A DNA stretch of 64,000 nucleotides from Sporothrix humicola. Taxonomy: Eukaryota > Ascomycota > Sordariomycetes > Ophiostomatales > Ophiostomataceae. The position numbers were made by a program, and so were the translations under genes. Numbering within the stretch: the stretch's first letter is position 1; each line of letters starts with the position of its first letter. Below the pieces are notes generated by a model. It searched no databases. It was not told the DNA's origin and saw only the letters and a program-made list of their open reading frames with translations. Shown here piece by piece: positions 46,014 to 58,200 of the stretch. The stretch is taken from NCBI GenBank assembly GCA_021396245.1, contig WNYE01000041.1:186001-250000 (forward strand). Direction: 5' to 3'.

Positions 46014-46934
46014 TCACTCAAAGAAGGATATACTCCGACACTCGATGCTCTCACGCACGTTTGCATCCTCGAAACTATCGTCCCAGAAGGCCGTATGTGG
46101 TGTACGCCACCCAACACTTCTGTCACTGTCGTGGAATTTGAATAAGAGAGCCTCGTCGCGAGCCATGCGTGAAAAATACCACCAGCGATGGTCGGGATTG
46201 TGGCGGAAAATCGCGGCAGCCAGCTGTTTGTCGTCGTCCATGGGCGCAAACATGTCGTCGCCTTCGGGAATCTTGTCGACGACCCAGAGCACATTCGGCG
46301 TTCCCTCGTCGTCACGGACACTGCGTGCATCACACACGGCTAGAGGACATTCTTGCGGAGGCGGCGTAAAGGTGCGCCAAAAGCTGGAGATGATGAAACG
46401 CTTGAAGCCAGGTCCGTCAGGGCGAGCTTTTTCGTATATGGCCTGAGCAGCAGCGAGTTGGCGGCTGGGCTCCGTGTCGACATGGACTTCTCCGGCGGCT
46501 GGCTGGAGACCGCCATAGTGACGATATGGCTTGCCGTTACCCGCGGAGTCCTTGTCCTTTGCGGGTGTTGCTTTGGGCACAATGGCAGCTGATGTTCTCA
46601 GCATCCAGTTATTGACGATGACCAAGTCAGCTCCGTAGGCTTTTTGCACATAGTCGTGTACTTCTTCCTTGTACTTGGCCTCGACCTCGGCAGTGTCGTG
46701 GAAATCGACAATGGCAGTGGGTGCATCGAGCAGACGGAAGCCGTGGCGGTCGAGAGAGAAGTGGTCACGAATTTCGCGGCCGTCACGGATCGTCGTAGGA
46801 TATGGGCCGTATTTGCCCGTATTGACTTCGACGCCAGACGACACAAAGCGGCGGTTGATATCCGTGCCTGGCAGCAGGTACTTGAGATTGGCCTGCGTCG
46901 TGCGGACGGTCTCCTCGATGTTGTCGGCGGTCAT
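46014..46934 (-). CDS. CmcJ/AsaB-like Fe(II)/2-oxoglutarate-type oxygenase
   Basis: A single exon of 306 residues resembles the fungal family that includes CmcJ (P8 subunit of cephamycin 7-alpha-methoxylase), AsaB and NvfI-type enzymes. Visible family segments are the N-terminal LKYLLPG, the mid-region VNNWMLR, the putative iron ligands in HVD near residue 151, and a C-terminal region with WWYFSRMARDEALLFKFHDS followed by RTPHTAFWDD, where the distal histidine is expected. The ATG at 46,934 was chosen because only a GTG lies upstream in frame, and because the N-terminus then matches relatives. These enzymes hydroxylate or modify varied small molecules. There is no biosynthetic cluster around this one; its neighbours are an F-box gene, a tRNA and Gup1. 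The substrate is unknown. Confidence 0.85.
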   Translation of the reverse strand: MTADNIEETVRTTQANLKYLLPGTDINRRFVSSGVEVNTGKYGPYPTTIRDGREIRDHFSLDRHGFRLLDAPTAIVDFHDTAEVEAKYKEEVHDYVQKAYGADLVIVNNWMLRTSAAIVPKATPAKDKDSAGNGKPYRHYGGLQPAAGEVHVDTEPSRQLAAAQAIYEKARPDGPGFKRFIISSFWRTFTPPPQECPLAVCDARSVRDDEGTPNVLWVVDKIPEGDDMFAPMDDDKQLAAAIFRHNPDHRWWYFSRMARDEALLFKFHDSDRSVGWRTPHTAFWDDSFEDANVRESIECRSISFFE

Positions 46935-47728
46935 TTTAGCAGCGGATAAAATGTGTGCTACTATTTCTGTGGATTGTAGATACTGCCCAAATTGTATCAC
47001 GATTGGACCATATGTGTCAGTGGCTTTATATAGCGCGAACTTGAGTGGTTCCTTTGGTGTAAGTCGTGTAAGTCGTGATGGACGCTACATCAAAGTGCGG
47101 AGAAGCGGAGCAATTTGGGCGACACGGAACAATCAAAGCGAAGGCCACGCCTCGGCATCTTGGAGGCCGATATGTAAGTGACAGTGACGTATCTGGACAG
47201 GGAAACTATTCTGTAATGTAAATGTAAACAGGATAATAGGCTGGAAGGAGCTATCAAACGATATTGTGGGACAGAAATCCGGGGTAAACTGGCCCCAGAG
47301 CCGCATTCCATGCGGGATGCCACGCGTTCTTTCTTTATTTGGCAGATCCAGCCGATCTAATGGGAGCAATGAAAATGTATTGCTTAGTTTTGGACCGCAT
47401 CTTGATTCACATGTTGGGTTTCATCGTTTGGATTTTGATCGAGGTGAGGACAAGTCGGAAGCATCGTTCGTGATCGTATTCATGACAGGAGAAGTATTTT
47501 GCCTTACCGCGTTTAGACATGATATATTTATTAGTTATTATTTTAATGATCCTTGTAATTTTTTATATTTTTTTAAAAAAAAAATTAGAAAAAGAAAAAA
47601 AAGAGAAAACAAAGTTAGACATAAGTGTTCGAGATATCCAGGCCCACCAAGCATCATGGTCCCACATCGACTTGGACCCATCCATATAGCGCCTACTTCT
47701 TCCCCGAACACGCCATCAATCATCGACT
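46935..47728. other. Intergenic region upstream of the oxygenase
   Basis: About 0.8 kb contains the oxygenase promoter, with TATATA at 47,028-47,033 on its coding strand roughly 95 bp upstream of the start. A very AT-rich stretch lies at about 47,510-47,610, just before the tRNA gene. No coding region is supported. Confidence 0.55.
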
Positions 47729-47822
47729 GGTTCCGTGGTGCAGTTGGTTAGCGCATCGTACTAATATCCTCTCTTCTGAGAATACCATGCGAAAGTCGAG
47801 GGTTCGAGCCCCTCCGGGACCA
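47729..47822 (+). tRNA. tRNA-Ile (anticodon AAU) with a 20-nt intron
   Basis: A full cloverleaf can be drawn. The acceptor stem GGTTCCG pairs with CGGGACC (one T-G pair), the D stem is GTGC/GCGC, the anticodon stem is TCGTA/TGCGA, and the T arm is GAGGG-TTCGAGC-CCCTC, with discriminator A at 47,822. The anticodon loop CTAATA gives anticodon AAT, read as AAU (inosine at position 34 expected). A 20-nt intron occupies 47,767-47,786, one base 3' of the anticodon, at the canonical nuclear tRNA intron site. B-box (GGTTCGAGCCC) and A-box-like sequences are present, and an oligo-T run at about 47,863-47,872 can end Pol III transcription. Confidence 0.93.
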
Positions 47823-47862
47823 TATCAATCTAGTTCGAAAGAATTACTTGGTCTTTTCCAGT

Positions 47863-47872
47863 CTTTTTTTTT
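47863..47872 (+). terminator. Pol III oligo-T terminator of the tRNA gene
   Basis: The first long run of T on the non-template strand lies about 40 bp downstream of the mature 3' end. Confidence 0.6.
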
Positions 47873-48952
47873 GTCAATTTTTTGTATCTTGTTTCTGCGT
47901 AGGAGAAACGATGGCGGTATTTTTACGTTGTCGATTTTCTTTTCTTTTTTCCATCCTTTTTTTTTCACAAAAATATAAACCACTTATTTTAAAAGTAACA
48001 AAAATTATATAAAAATAGTATAATCCTAGGAGACACCACTAAAAAGACCTAGATACTGACCATCACACTTCCGCTCGCCCCTCAGAAGATACCAACATAA
48101 ATGAAAGTCTTATTTCACGTTCTTCTCTTTCATCCCATCTGTTCCTGCCGTTCTAGTTGCTTGGTCTGGCCCGTCCCGCTGGAGTTGCAGCACCGATGCG
48201 CTAGCCCAAAAAGGCAACTACACACTTACAGGTTGTTTCTCCTCGTCAACTACATCTGCTTGCCGCTCCAATTACTACGAATGAAACACTCAAAAAATAC
48301 GAGCAAGGCTGCGAGAACTGTCCTGGTATGTTATTTAATGGCTGTCACACGATGCATGTCGTCCAACATCGTATTGTGCCGTGTTGATCCTGTCTCAACC
48401 ATAGCGGTTGGCTAGCTGGCTAGATAACAGCGCTTCAGCGTTTAGATTGCGACGAGGCTGTGTAAATTGCAGCGACACGCCAGATAAAATGCTTGAAATA
48501 GCCTGGAATGGCGCTGTGGCGGCTGCGCTAACGGCATTCTTCAGAAGGGACTAGACCTGCCAGTAGTGCAGCGAGCATGTGTCGACCCACTCATTTTCAG
48601 GGGAAACAGGGCCTTTCTGCACACGTAAATTTTAAGCCGCTCTGCTGATTGGCGGGGGCGCACCTTCCACTTTACGAGAAACTCTCTGCTAGCGCACCTG
48701 TGCCTGCCATTTCTGCCAGCATCGTGTTTTCTGGCCTCTTAAAACGACGCGTGACGTCTTGCCTCGGCCTCACTTGCTCCTGTTGACTCTCCTTTATATT
48801 CCTTCCCAAGCCCGTCTTCTCTCCCAACCACAACAGCGCACCGCCTGCGCCCGCCATCAACTGCAGACTCGCCATGGTCTGATTCTCTCGTTTCTGCATC
48901 GTCGCTCTCTTTCTTTTTGCCCATTGGCGTTGACACGCCCGCAACGCCCACT
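47873..48952. other. Intergenic region upstream of Gup1
   Basis: About 1.1 kb. The left 150 bp are very AT-rich. Pyrimidine-rich sequence from about 48,700 to the Gup1 ATG fits its promoter and leader. No gene is recognised. Confidence 0.55.
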
Positions 48953-51077
48953 ATGTCGCTCTTTTCTTTCCTCCGCAGCATCTACAACGTCGACACTCTC
49001 GACACCCGCTTTACGACTCCCTCAACAGTGCCCTACAAGCCCGAGACAGCGTCGTCCAAGGCCGCCAGCCGCAGCAATGGCACGCTCGGCAACACAGACA
49101 ACCGCCGCGATGCGACCGCCGAGATCATCAAGCGCGCCGAGCCGTCCAAGTGGCGGACGCCCGAGTTCTACATCTACTACTTTATCTTTTTGACCGTCGT
49201 GCCCTACATGTTCTGGGTTGCCTACGACGTGTCAAGGCGTGAGTGGCACTGAGTCCCAAGTCAATTGGACACCGCAGAAGCTGACCTCTTTTTCGTGCAG
49301 CATCCGATCCTCGTTATCCTCAATTTGAGGACAAACTGGCGCCTGGCTGGATTCCAGGACGCCAAGTTGTATGTTGACCTCTATTCGACTTCCTGACAGT
49401 TACCCTCGACCACCCTGCTAACCCCAATACCCCAGGACACATCCGATTCCCAGTACCACACATTCCGCTCGAACCTGCCGTACATGGCTCTCCTTCTCAT
49501 CTTCCACCCTCTTTTGCGCAAAGCTTGGAACGCCATCTACCCGACCTCCGACTCCTCCCCGACTTCGTCTCCTACCCGCGCACTCACACCCGGCCAGGCC
49601 GAGGCCCGCAAGGAGCAGCGTCTGTCTTTTGACTACTTCTTTGCATTTGTCTTCCTCGTTGCCTTGCACGGCATCTCTGCCGCCAAGGTCCTCCTCATTC
49701 TCTGGATCAACTACAACCTGGCGACTGTCTTGCCTCGCCAATATGTTCCAGTCGCCACTTGGGTCTTCAACATTGGCACTCTCTTTGCCAACGAGCTCGC
49801 CAGCGGATATCACCTGGTGAACGTGACTTCGTTGCTCAGCGAGGGGTCTTGGGAGCCCATCTTCCACGCCACAGTTGAGGGTGTTAAGACTGCCCCTGCT
49901 CTCGTGCAATGGGGCTCATGGCTGGACGGATTTGGCGGTATCATGCCGCGCTGGGAGATTCTCTTCAACATCACTGTGCTGCGTCTGATCAGCTTCAACC
50001 TCGACTACTACTGGAGCCACGGCGACCGTGGATCGAGTCCTTTAGAGGTAGGATATACCTCCCAAATGTTTGGATACATACTCACTTGAACTCTGCTAAC
50101 ACCCCCAGAAGAAGCAGCTCGATCCCGCAAACCTCTCGGAGCGGGATCGCGTCACCATCTCCGCGCCCCCGCAGGACTACTCGTTCCGCAACTATGTGGC
50201 CTACGCCATCTATGCCCCCCTCTACCTGACGGGTCCCATCGTCTCGTTCAACGACTTTGCCCACCAGTCCCGCTACCGCCCGGCCACTATCGAGAGCCGC
50301 CGCACTCTGCGCTACGGTGTCCGCTTTGCTCTGTGCCTGCTTGCTATGGAGCTTGTCCTGCACTACGACTACGTCGGCGCCATCTCGCAGTCTGGGCCAA
50401 ACTGGGGTTCATACACTTCCGCCCAGCTGTCTCTGCTCTCATTCTTCAACCTCCACATTATTTGGCTCAAGCTGCTTCTTCCCTGGCGCCTCTTCCGTCT
50501 CTGGTCCCTGATTGACGGCATCGACCCGCCAGAGAACATGCTGCGCTGCGTCAGCAACAACTACAGCACTCTCTCCTTCTGGCGCGCATGGCACCGCTCC
50601 TACAACCGCTGGCTGGTCCGCTACATTTGGATCCCGCTTGGCGGCTCTGATTTCCGCTCGTGGCTCGGCGCCGCACGCTCTCTGCTCACCTACATGCTCG
50701 TCTTTACCTTTGTGGCCCTCTGGCACGACATCCAGCTTCGCCTGCTTATCTGGGGCTGGCTTGTTGTCCTGTTCTTTGTGCCCGAGGTGCTGGCGTCGTT
50801 CCTGTTCCCGCGCCGCCGCTGGGCTAAGCGGCCGACTGCCTACCGTATGCTCTGCTGCGCTGGCGCCGTCGTCAACATTCTCATGATGATGAGCGCCAAC
50901 CTGGTCGGCTTTGCTGTAGGCCTCGACGGCCTTCAGAGCATCATCCACGGCATCGTCCACGACTGGTCGGGCTTCGTGTTCCTGGTGACTGCCTGTGGCG
51001 CTCTCTTTGTCGGCGTCCAGGTCATGTTTGAGATCCGCCAGTCTGAGATGCGGCGCGGCATTTTGCTGAAGTGTTAA
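48953..51077 (+). CDS. GUP1: Gup1 MBOAT O-acyltransferase (GPI-anchor remodelling)
   Basis: Four exons (48,953-49,238; 49,301-49,368; 49,436-50,047; 50,109-51,077) join to 644 residues. Gup1 is a multispanning ER membrane-bound O-acyltransferase that re-acylates the sn-2 position of GPI anchors after Per1. Its loss alters GPI-protein sorting, wall and membrane. Family landmarks are WRTPEFYIYYFIF in the first membrane region, SDPRYPQFEDKLAPGWIPGR across exons 1-2, FNLDYYWSH, and the MBOAT core WRAWHRSYNRWLVRYIWIPL. The conserved active-site histidine, His528, lies in FVALWHDIQLRLLIWGW. Length is close to that of fungal relatives. The N-terminal 70 residues are polar and cytosolic. The 3' end converges on the AIG1-like gene 388 bp away. 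Confidence 0.95.
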
Positions 51078-51465
51078 GTGGTCGATGTGAGAAAAGGGAG
51101 AAGCACGTTATTTGAATATTTGTACCACCACGACCGTTTCTTTTCTTTGATTTATGGTTACTCAAGGCTAGTCAGCTATACGTTGACATCACATTATCAT
51201 GGGACATTGGGAGCATTGCTATGTTTTTTGTAATTTGTTTGAAATTTCGAGAAAAATAATTTAAATACGCACACAGCCTTTTGCCTTCGCATGCTCGCTT
51301 TAGGGTATATATTGCACAAAGTACTCCGTACATAATCAAAGAAAACAAAGAACGAGATCCAAGTCCGGTAAATATCAACGCAGAAATGGCAAGACGGAAA
51401 TATCAAGCCGAAGAAGTATTAACCAAAGATGTTAAGAAGAGCGAGTTATCGCAGCCCACAGATTC
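51078..51465. other. Convergent 3' region between Gup1 and AIG1-like genes
   Basis: This 388-bp region is AT-rich and holds both transcript ends. No coding or RNA gene is visible. Confidence 0.65.
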
Positions 51466-52290
51466 TTACATCTTGTTTGGGGCGACCATCTCAACATCAA
51501 CCGCCTGCCGGTCGGCATTGGCAAACTTGCCCTCCTTGCCAGCCTTCTTCTCGGTCGCCCACCGGCGCACCCAAATCAGACCCTGGACCAGGGCAAAAAC
51601 GATCAAGCAACCAACGGCAATGCCAAAGACATACGCCGCAATCATGCCCGAACCGCCCTTTTGCGCCGGGTCCAGGAAGCTGTACACGTAGAACCCCTTG
51701 GTCGCCCGTGTAATGTATGCCAGCGCCAGGTACAGCGCCAGCAGCACAATCAGGCCGACCACGTGCAGCCACGGCTGCGGAGCCGTGCGTGTCATGACAA
51801 TCTCAAACAGCGCAAACCCAGAGTTCATGGCGTGCTGCGACACGTTGCGCCATGCATCGTACTGCAGCGGGAACCAGGGGCCCTCGTACAGCTTGCCCCA
51901 GTACACGGCCGTCACGATAAACGGAAAAACGGTAATGGTCGAGTAGAACAGGCCATGGGCTTGCTGAAGGATCCAGGGGAAACGGTCGAGAAGCGCCGAA
52001 CCGGTGCGCGCATAGGTCGCCGTGTGGATTGCCGAGGCGGCAAAGTAAAAGGCCAGGCCCCAGTACGTGAGCACCGTGAAATACGAGAACTCGTTGCCGG
52101 CGGCCGCACAACCACCAAGGCTCAAGTGGCGGCAGTCATAGGCGATGACGAAGAGGAGCGTCACGAAAATGTAGACACTGAAGATTCCACGCAGAATGGC
52201 GAGCGCGAAAGGCGGCAGAAGCCACGAGGTCTCGAAACGATGGGACGGGTCCCAGAGCTCGCCTGTCGATGCGAACGGGTTGCGAGGCAT
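51466..52290 (-). CDS. FAR-17a/AIG1-like multispanning membrane protein
   Basis: A single exon encodes 274 residues with about six hydrophobic segments (near 25-50, 70-92, 113-131, 150-166, 174-196 and 215-242). The layout and segments FTVLTYWGLAFYF, QQAHGLFYSTITVFPF and NVSQHAMNSGFALFEIVMTR fit the FAR-17a/AIG1 family. Animal AIG1 and ADTRP are threonine hydrolases of fatty-acid esters of hydroxy fatty acids that use a Thr and a His. Candidate equivalents here are Thr75 and His153, an inference from motif position only. The conserved fungal start (MPRNPFASTGELWDPSHRFE) supports this ATG. The C-terminal 30 residues are polar and cytosolic. Fungal members have no established substrate. Confidence 0.8.
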   Translation of the reverse strand: MPRNPFASTGELWDPSHRFETSWLLPPFALAILRGIFSVYIFVTLLFVIAYDCRHLSLGGCAAAGNEFSYFTVLTYWGLAFYFAASAIHTATYARTGSALLDRFPWILQQAHGLFYSTITVFPFIVTAVYWGKLYEGPWFPLQYDAWRNVSQHAMNSGFALFEIVMTRTAPQPWLHVVGLIVLLALYLALAYITRATKGFYVYSFLDPAQKGGSGMIAAYVFGIAVGCLIVFALVQGLIWVRRWATEKKAGKEGKFANADRQAVDVEMVAPNKM

Positions 52291-55200
52291 GGTGTCGTTG
52301 TTGTGAAGTCGATGAAGAGACCCTGGAGCTGGATTCGAGAAAAATCGATGTGGTGGGGAATAATAATCTGAGAGGAGGTAGGCAGGCCAACTGCGTCGAA
52401 AGAGGAAGCTGCGATCGGTCTATCGATAAAGTTGTCGAGGAAGGAGCGACAAAGGGTCGATATCGATCGATTTCGATGGAATTTGAAAACGATAGCAAAG
52501 GAGGATAAAAGTCTGAAACTCCGAAAGAGAGGAGCGGCTGAACCGAAAATAAAGAAGCAGTGTCCCGTGCCGCGCGTGTGGCTTGCAATACCGTGCGTTT
52601 TAATATCCTTGTCGAGGTTGTATTTTCTTGGGAATAAGAAGGTGAAGGACGGAAAATTATGACTGGGCACGACGAACGATGAGCACAAGTAGAAGAATGA
52701 AATAAATGATAGTCTGGCTAAAAATTATTGATGCACACAAATTAAATTTTATAAGAAGCTACAGTGGCATCTACAAGTATCTTGTAACTATACAAGTACA
52801 TCTCGTCTTTACTTATACATTTGGTTGGTGACTATTTGGTAGACAAGGCTAGAGGATACAAGAGTAAGATACATCTGGATAATCGTAGTCGTAGCTAACA
52901 CGAATGGCAAGCATATTCACACAAAAATTCGGAACATAAATATTAGTAACACAAGGGATGTTGCCTTTTTAGTACACGAGTTCAAACAGATGTATTTGTG
53001 CCTTCCCTTTTAATTCCTATCCTTTGTCACCAAACCATAATGCTTTCCTTCCTGATTTGGCCTTGTATCTCGGCACGCACCGTTTCGTGCTATTTCCCTT
53101 TTCGCCGTATTAACGTGGACCAAATAATGTGTACACGTAATCTGCGTAATACACTTAATGCGTTCTCATCCCCCAACCGCACATCGCACGCGTCTCACAG
53201 CTTTGAAATATTTTCCTCTCCAATGGCCACGGCTTACACGCGTAGCTACGAAATTACACATTTGCATAATTTTCCAATAGTTTTTTTTTGGCCACCTTTT
53301 ATATCCGCCAATATTCTCAGCCATTAACACCAGCTACATTCCAATTGCTTCCATGAATGGCTTGGCTTCAAAAATGGGGAATAACTTACAAGTTGAATCC
53401 TTTGCGTCTGTTCTTCGTTGTCCTCAACTGTGCACACGCCAAAGTTTTACCTGACAGCACTCACAGACGATGATTTTTCTTCTCCTTCGTCTCCGAAGTG
53501 TGGCCAAAATAAAATTCTTCAACTAGATGGATTTGCAACCCATTTTCCATCTTTCTTCGGCCGCCCTCTGTGCACTAACGGGCTGGCCGTGCCTTTGGGG
53601 CTGAAAAAAACAAACGCCACGAGAACAGACACTAAAATCGTCTCGATATCATCTCAACTTGCATCGTCAAATTAGACAGAAGAAAAAAATGGCTTGGCCC
53701 GTCCGTGCTCCGGTATCGTTGGCTGTTGTCACATGTACTGCTAGAAGCGCAAAGAAAATTACGGGAGGACCTGTAGACATGTGCCATGTTGAAGATGTTG
53801 TTGGGGATCTGTAAGGAATTGGTGTAAGCCGTAGCCGTTGACTAAAGAAATGCCACTCTCCATGTTCCTGTCGTCACCATCCAGTCCGCTCCCTTTGGAT
53901 AGACACGGATTATCACAGAGGCCAAGTCCGTTGTTTCGTCGTGGTCCAAAAAAAGAAACAGAATCCAAGGAAATAGGAAAACAGAACGAAGAAAGAGCCT
54001 CTTCTCCTCAAAAGGGATCGAGCCGGCCCTAGATATACAGGATGCCGTAGGAAATGTCAAATTTTCTTGGGACGATGAAACACCCGTGGATCGGTCTGCG
54101 ATATAAAAAGACACAGACTCTCACAAAAGGCTCGATCGGTGCCTGTGGGATGCTTCTTTTTAAATTGAGGCTTCATTGTTGGGACCGAAAAGTGGCGAGA
54201 ACTGGGGATCACGAGTTTAAAAAAGGAAGGAAAGGAAGAAGAAAAAAACGATAAACAGGAAAAAGAAAGTTTCTGCCAGGGATCTCCTGCCCATCGTCGA
54301 CGGCTCCGGACGACGAGATCGCAGGTGGTCCGTTCTCTCACCCTTGTGTTGCGCAAAACACGGGTCCATCGTCCGGTCGTTCGCATCGTGAAACATGGCA
54401 CCAAGCTGTTTTGAGCCAAGGCTGTTTGTTGACTTTCGCGGCCTCGCCAGATCGAGCAAGGCTAAGGACGCAGCTAGACAGGTCAGAAACAACACCATGG
54501 CCCAAGAATGGATATGAAAATCGAGTTTCTGCACGGTCCATTCACTTTTGCTTCGTTGTTTCCTTCCCTTTTGATCTTTTCTGTTTCTCTCTTTGCTTTC
54601 TTCTTCATTTTCATGCACCGTGCCATACCTTTCTAATCTTTACCTCGGACTCGTCCCACCTTGCAAGCCTCTCGCTTCTGTTTCACGATGCAGCCACAAT
54701 ATCTAAATAAAGAAGCACCAGGGGACAGAAGGCTGAAGAATCTGTCGTGATCCCGTGGATGACGAGGTGGATGAAGGGCAGAAACGTCTATCCGCGGCTT
54801 TTGTTACCATGTTCTTCAAATATCACGATGCTCGCTCCCTTGTCCTCCGCACCGAGAAGGGTCTTTTAAAATTAATAGGACCATTGCATCACGCACGATA
54901 AAAAAAAAACACACTGGGGTGACTTGCCGGAAAGCTTCTTCTTCTTCTAACTTTTGCTTTCTTCATACGCCCACTCCTATTCTGTCTTTACGAAATACCT
55001 CCTTGTCATTCGAATTCTTCCATCGCCCCTAGTCTGAAGCTTAGACACGATTCGAATCGGATGCTGGGCATGTGCCAAAAATGTTGAGGAAAAACAGGAT
55101 GATGTGCGCCAAAATCGGACCAGACAGCTGTACAACATATGGCTTTTCACGATTCCTTCAAGTCAGAAAGAAGGAATATGAAAAAGAGTGGGTTTTTGCA

Positions 55201-58200
55201 CCATCCCTTCTGTCGGCTTCCGTCTTCTTTTGTATTTTCGTTATTCGCGCACCAACTCCTATTCTTTTGCTTTTGCAATCTCGGCTGCATTTGCTCTATG
55301 TATGTCATCCTCTGCAAGATGCATCATGCTTCTCTTGTACAGTCGTATTGGTGGTTTTCTGGCCCCTGATGTTAGCCAGGCTAACGGCGTTTAAATGAGT
55401 TTATTCCACTGTGCATGCGAGAGTGGGAGTGAGAAACAAGGCAGAGAAACAAAAGAAAGGATGTAAAAAGAGAAACGGGATCCCGCAGAACCACAGACGT
55501 CTTAACAGATGCATTATTGCAATTAAAGTGCAGGCCAGCAACACGGTGGGATGGGGAAGGCCTCGCTAAAAATGAAGAACAGGGGAAAAGAGAAAAAAAG
55601 AACACAACGAAAAAGTGAAAAAAGGGCACCAAGAGGAATGGCAAAAGACCCGAGCCTCTTAACCAATCCCTGTCTCTCCCCGCTTCTGTGATCACCATGC
55701 ACGTGGATAGTTCTGGTTTGCCTTCCCATTCCCATTCTGTTGAGACTTTTTCCTGGTAGTCTTCTTCGATAGGTGTTCGATAGCAGACGGGCTATTGCCA
55801 TTATCAGAAGACAAATATTATGAACGCTATTGACGAGCATCGTTGCTGGTAGCGCACAAGCAGCAAGTCCCGGGCCGGCATGTGAAGGCAGACAACCGTT
55901 AAAACCGAGAATGAAATTAACAAGCACAAAATAAAAGCTTGAAAATATCCGCGCTTGTCAGGTGCTCAGAATTAATTTGTTGACTTTATTTTTTACATTC
56001 AGAATATGGTGCCGCGCGAAGTGAATTTAGATAGCCTCCCACCCCGCTGGAAAATGTTCAATTAAAGGTTCGAGAACGCACTCGGGCCAGCAGTGATTGG
56101 CGGTGTTTACTTCACCTACGGAAACAGCCTGCCCCACATTCTCGTGTCAGCGCCTTGGCGTGTTTCTGCTTTGGATTGCTGTTCAAACTGAACTCACTGA
56201 AAACTCAGTACGACATACAGAATAGGAGACCACAGACCTGACCTCCTCACAATCCTCTTCCCTGTCGACACTGCCACCTCCGGGCGGGTCTGTTCTGATT
56301 CGAAACAACGAAACACTCAAAACGTCGTAGAGATGGACGACAGCTCTGCCAGAGAAACGCCAGACGGTGGCACTGAAGCATTTGTCGCACTGAATTTTGA
56401 ATACCAAGCCGTCACACACAACTGTCGATGCAGCTCCACACAAGGTGCACCCTTTAGGTTCACGATCATGTCACCTGGTCCATAACACGGCTGCCAGAAT
56501 TGATTAAATCGACAAACTCGCAGATGTGCCCGCAGAATGAATGGCATGTGCGACAATATAACGGCTCTATGCAACACAGGAGCTTGCCATGGTCCAGACT
56601 TGTCCCACGCTCTGCGTAAACTCCGTTCTTGTGCATTGCGTGACACGGCTGCTTATTTTCATTTGGTTTATGGTTTGTGGTTTCTTATCCGCACATTTTA
56701 TCCCAACTTTTTATTCAATGTTCTGCACGTCGTGGTGATCCTGGGCCGCTCCTGCCAAAACCCGGTACCCATCCTGGGCCGGTCCAGCTCTTTCCCGCGC
56801 TGTTGCTGCTTGTGTTCCCAGCGATGCTGCCCTTATTTCTCCCTTTTTTTCTTGGTTCTCTCAGAAAACCCTCCACCCACCCCCTGCTGCCTTACCCCTT
56901 ACCGTTGGCCCCTGTCCCCTGTTCATCTTCTTTTCCACACTCTTTTTCTCTCTCTGTTGACCTGTGCGGCGGCGCCTTTCAACCCCTGCTCTCACCCTAC
57001 AGCTCCACTCTGTATCTGACCAAAATGGCACGGCACACATGATGGATGGGCTTTTCAACAAATGGGAGGAAGAACGGACGACGTTGACGCGTTGTGCAAT
57101 AAGAACAGTAGCATTCATGATTTTTTAGTGAAAAAAGCAGTGCTCCTTCCCGACGTAGATATGCAGACGTCTTTACGTACGCTGAGGCTCTCTTGCCGTA
57201 ATTGATGGAAGGCGCGATGCACTAAGTCTTCTCATTGAGTGACGTGCCGTAGTTTGCATCCCGCACCTGCTATCTGATTTTTTTTACGGAGAATTCAAGG
57301 AAGGTGCGTCTCAGTCCAATCCATTCTTGGGGGATAGCTCCTGCTAGGTCCATGGCCAGACGGACCTTGGAAAGAACGGCAAGAACAGCCTTCCCTCTTT
57401 CCTTTTGTTGACCCCACTGGAGCAAGGTCCAGACAGCAACTCGTCGAGAATCACAGACAATCACTGCCACTTCCAGCATTTCCAAGCACTTTTGTGAAGC
57501 TTTCGACCCTCCCACCATGCAGCTCCCCTTGTCGATCAACAAAAATAGTCAAACCAAGCGAGAGTTCGTTCGTTTTGCCTTTTCACGTTCTCCCTCGCGC
57601 GGCTGCTGTTTGTTTCGTTTCAAGCCAGGGTCCCAGCATCCACGACCGAAAAGGGATGGGTTGCGATGCTGTGGGAAGGGAAGGAGCGTCTTGATGTGCA
57701 TCAGGGACCGCCTGCCATGGGGCTTGACGGCGTACGGAATACGGGACGGCCATCTGCACAGAGCATTATCGAATAGCTACCCGGAAGCAACATTGTGGCT
57801 CGAGCAACGACCTTGCGAGCCTATCCTCCCCAAAAACTGACAAAGCAAAGGGAGTGAAGACACTGAAAAGTCTCCATGTAAAAACCTGTAACACCAACAG
57901 CCCCCATCACTCGGCCTGGGCGCCGGGCCTTGTGGATATACTGCCGCTTGGGCTTTTCTTTGGTTTTTTTTTGTTGACAGCCACGAGTGCGACTCAAGTC
58001 CGCTTTCGCTGACCTTCAGTCGCCACCACAAAACAAGACCCACGATGTCCCTGTGGTTTTCAATATGAATTTGATTCTGAGGCAATCTTAGCCTTGCCGG
58101 CCGTGACAGGTTCCGTACGATGCCCCGTCGTTCCTTCTCTTTCTTCTGCACCGCCTCCTCCCTCCGGCGGCGGGGGTCCGTCACATCTTGAATCTGGAAG

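Noticed and set aside
46014..48952. Secondary-metabolite cluster around the oxygenase
   Set aside because: No polyketide synthase, NRPS, terpene cyclase, P450, transporter or cluster regulator is nearby; flanking genes are housekeeping.
52161..52688. Minus-strand frame overlapping the start of the AIG1-like gene
   Set aside because: It is out of frame with the conserved gene and has no recognisable content. It is a shadow of the coding region and its leader.
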